The translations under genes were made by a program, and so were the position numbers. Below the pieces are notes generated by a model. That model was not told where the DNA came from, did no database searches, and saw only the letters and a program-made list of their open reading frames with translations. From positions 1-64,000 of the forward strand of contig CAWCCT010000007.1 of NCBI GenBank assembly GCA_963794165.1: a DNA stretch of 64,000 nt, read 5' to 3'. Position 1 is the stretch's first letter. Every line of letters begins with the position of its first letter. This document shows positions 63,095 to 64,000 of the stretch, one piece after another. Origin of the DNA: PALSA-350 sp963794165. Lineage in GTDB: Bacteria > Acidobacteriota > Terriglobia > Terriglobales > Acidobacteriaceae.

Positions 63095-64000
63095 CTGAGG
63101 GTACCGAACCTGGACCTTTCGCGTGAATATCGGGCCATCGGGCCGATGCTCCTCAAGGCCGTCGAAGGTGTCTTTTCCGCGCAAAATTTCATCATGGGCG
63201 CCCAGGTGGCGGAGTTTGAACGCGCCGCTGAGGAAAAATGCGGGGTAGCCCACGCCATTGGCTGCTCATCTGGCACGGATGCTGTGTGGCTGGCGCTGGA
63301 AGGGGCGGACATCGGTCCCGGCGATGCCGTCGTCACCACCGCTTTCAGCTTTTTCGCCACGGTAAGCGCCATTTTGCGTTGCGGAGCTCGGCCGGTGCTG
63401 GCGGACATCGATCGGGAAACCTTCAACCTGGATCCCGCAGCGGCCAGAGCATGCCTGCGGACTGAACCAGCCATCCGGGCGGTTATGCCGGTTCATCTCT
63501 ACGGTCAAACCGCCGACTGGGAGTGCTTCGAGCTACTGCGGCAGGAGCACGGGGTGATGCTGATCGAAGACGCGGCCCAGGCCTTTGGTGCCAAGTGGGA
63601 TGGCCGCCAGGCGGGCGCCCTTGGCGACGCGGCTGCTTTCAGCTTTTACCCCACCAAGAACCTCAGCGCCAGCGGCGATGCCGGTATGGTAACCACCGGG
63701 ACCGAGACAATCGCCGACCGCGTCCGCTTGATGCGGATGCATGGAATGCGGCGGCGCTATTACCACGATGAAGTCGGTTGGAACAGCCGTATGGACACCC
63801 TGCAGGCGGCGGTTCTGCTGGTGAAACTCGGGTTCATCGACGAATGGAACGCCGAACGGCGGCTTCGTGCCGAGCACTACCGGGTGCTTTTCGATCGCGC
63901 CGGGTTGATTGAGCCTGGGCCTTATCCGGAGAATGGCGTGGTCCTGCCCAAGACCAGGTCCAGGGCCACTCACGTGTTCCACCAATACGTGATCCGGGTT
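63095..64000 (+). CDS. DegT/DnrJ/EryC1/StrS family aminotransferase (3' end beyond window)
   Basis: This PLP-dependent enzyme aminates nucleotide-linked keto-sugars. The visible 300 residues include VPNLDLSREYRAIGPMLLKAVEGVFSAQNFIMGAQVAEFERA, GCSSGTDAVWLALEGADIGPGDAVVTTAFSFFATVSAI, VMPVHLYGQ, LIEDAAQAFGA and SFYPTKNLSASGDAGMVTT, whose Lys binds PLP. The start is unclear. In-frame candidates are CTG 63095 or ATG 63146. GTG 63060 (VADSKKDQTVAP) would join only if one base is missing from the C run at 63091-63095. The 299 bases after hfq (62796-63094) hold a small ATGC...GCAT inverted repeat at 63008-63024 and no gene. Confidence 0.85.
   Translation, partial: MRVPNLDLSREYRAIGPMLLKAVEGVFSAQNFIMGAQVAEFERAAEEKCGVAHAIGCSSGTDAVWLALEGADIGPGDAVVTTAFSFFATVSAILRCGARPVLADIDRETFNLDPAAARACLRTEPAIRAVMPVHLYGQTADWECFELLRQEHGVMLIEDAAQAFGAKWDGRQAGALGDAAAFSFYPTKNLSASGDAGMVTTGTETIADRVRLMRMHGMRRRYYHDEVGWNSRMDTLQAAVLLVKLGFIDEWNAERRLRAEHYRVLFDRAGLIEPGPYPENGVVLPKTRSRATHVFHQYVIRV

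Overview
The window looks like chromosomal DNA of an Acidobacteriota bacterium, most like the Koribacter/Terriglobales group. This is inferred from high-GC codon use, the housekeeping gene set, a Kdo hydroxylase, an ATP synthase locus with two b-type subunits and no atpB/atpE, and many short GGCTTTAGCC-type and GGCACGGCTGAAGCCGTGCC-type palindromes between genes. No rRNA or tRNA gene, CRISPR array, insertion sequence or prophage was recognised.

Layout. (1) 1-20 kb is a well-preserved housekeeping region: partial glgE; a TRIC-type channel; an FAH-family hydrolase; a cytidylate-kinase-like protein; an rlmH-accD-folC-plsC-puuD-like-rsmG run; two parS sites followed by parA-parB; an ICMT-like methyltransferase; an HU protein; a DUF2461 protein; ruvA; a Kdo hydroxylase; and thrS. 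(2) 20-51 kb is a large cell-surface polysaccharide locus. It has a lipoprotein arylsulfotransferase, at least eight polytopic membrane proteins that are mostly GT-C-like (three are close paralogues), four GT2 domains, an NDP-sugar dehydrogenase, two SDR sugar epimerases (one fused to a GT2 domain), galE, a split transketolase, three SAM methyltransferases and acyltransferase-3 genes. (3) 51-54 kb has one further membrane protein and one intact acyltransferase-3. (4) 54-60.4 kb is the F1Fo operon, read on the minus strand in the order b', b, delta, alpha, gamma, beta, epsilon. (5) 60.4-61 kb is a dense palindrome cluster. (6) 61-64 kb has the hfq-hflX pair and the start of a DegT/DnrJ aminotransferase gene.

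About half of the genes between 20 and 51 kb are broken by single-base frameshifts. The protein similarity continues across each break and in-frame stops are rare. A pyrimidine-rich low-complexity stretch at 40.1-40.3 kb looks like poor-quality sequence. I therefore read most of these 'pseudogenes' as probable sequence errors in functional genes, although real decay cannot be excluded without reads.

How the genes work together. The sugar dehydrogenase, epimerases, GalE, transketolase pair and aminotransferase would make or modify nucleotide sugars. GT2 enzymes would assemble or lipid-link them. The GT-C membrane proteins would transfer sugars from polyprenyl-phosphate donors outside the inner membrane. 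Acyltransferases, methyltransferases and the sulfotransferase would decorate the product. The Kdo hydroxylase suggests an LPS-bearing outer membrane. Gene roles come from motif recognition by eye; no database search was run.
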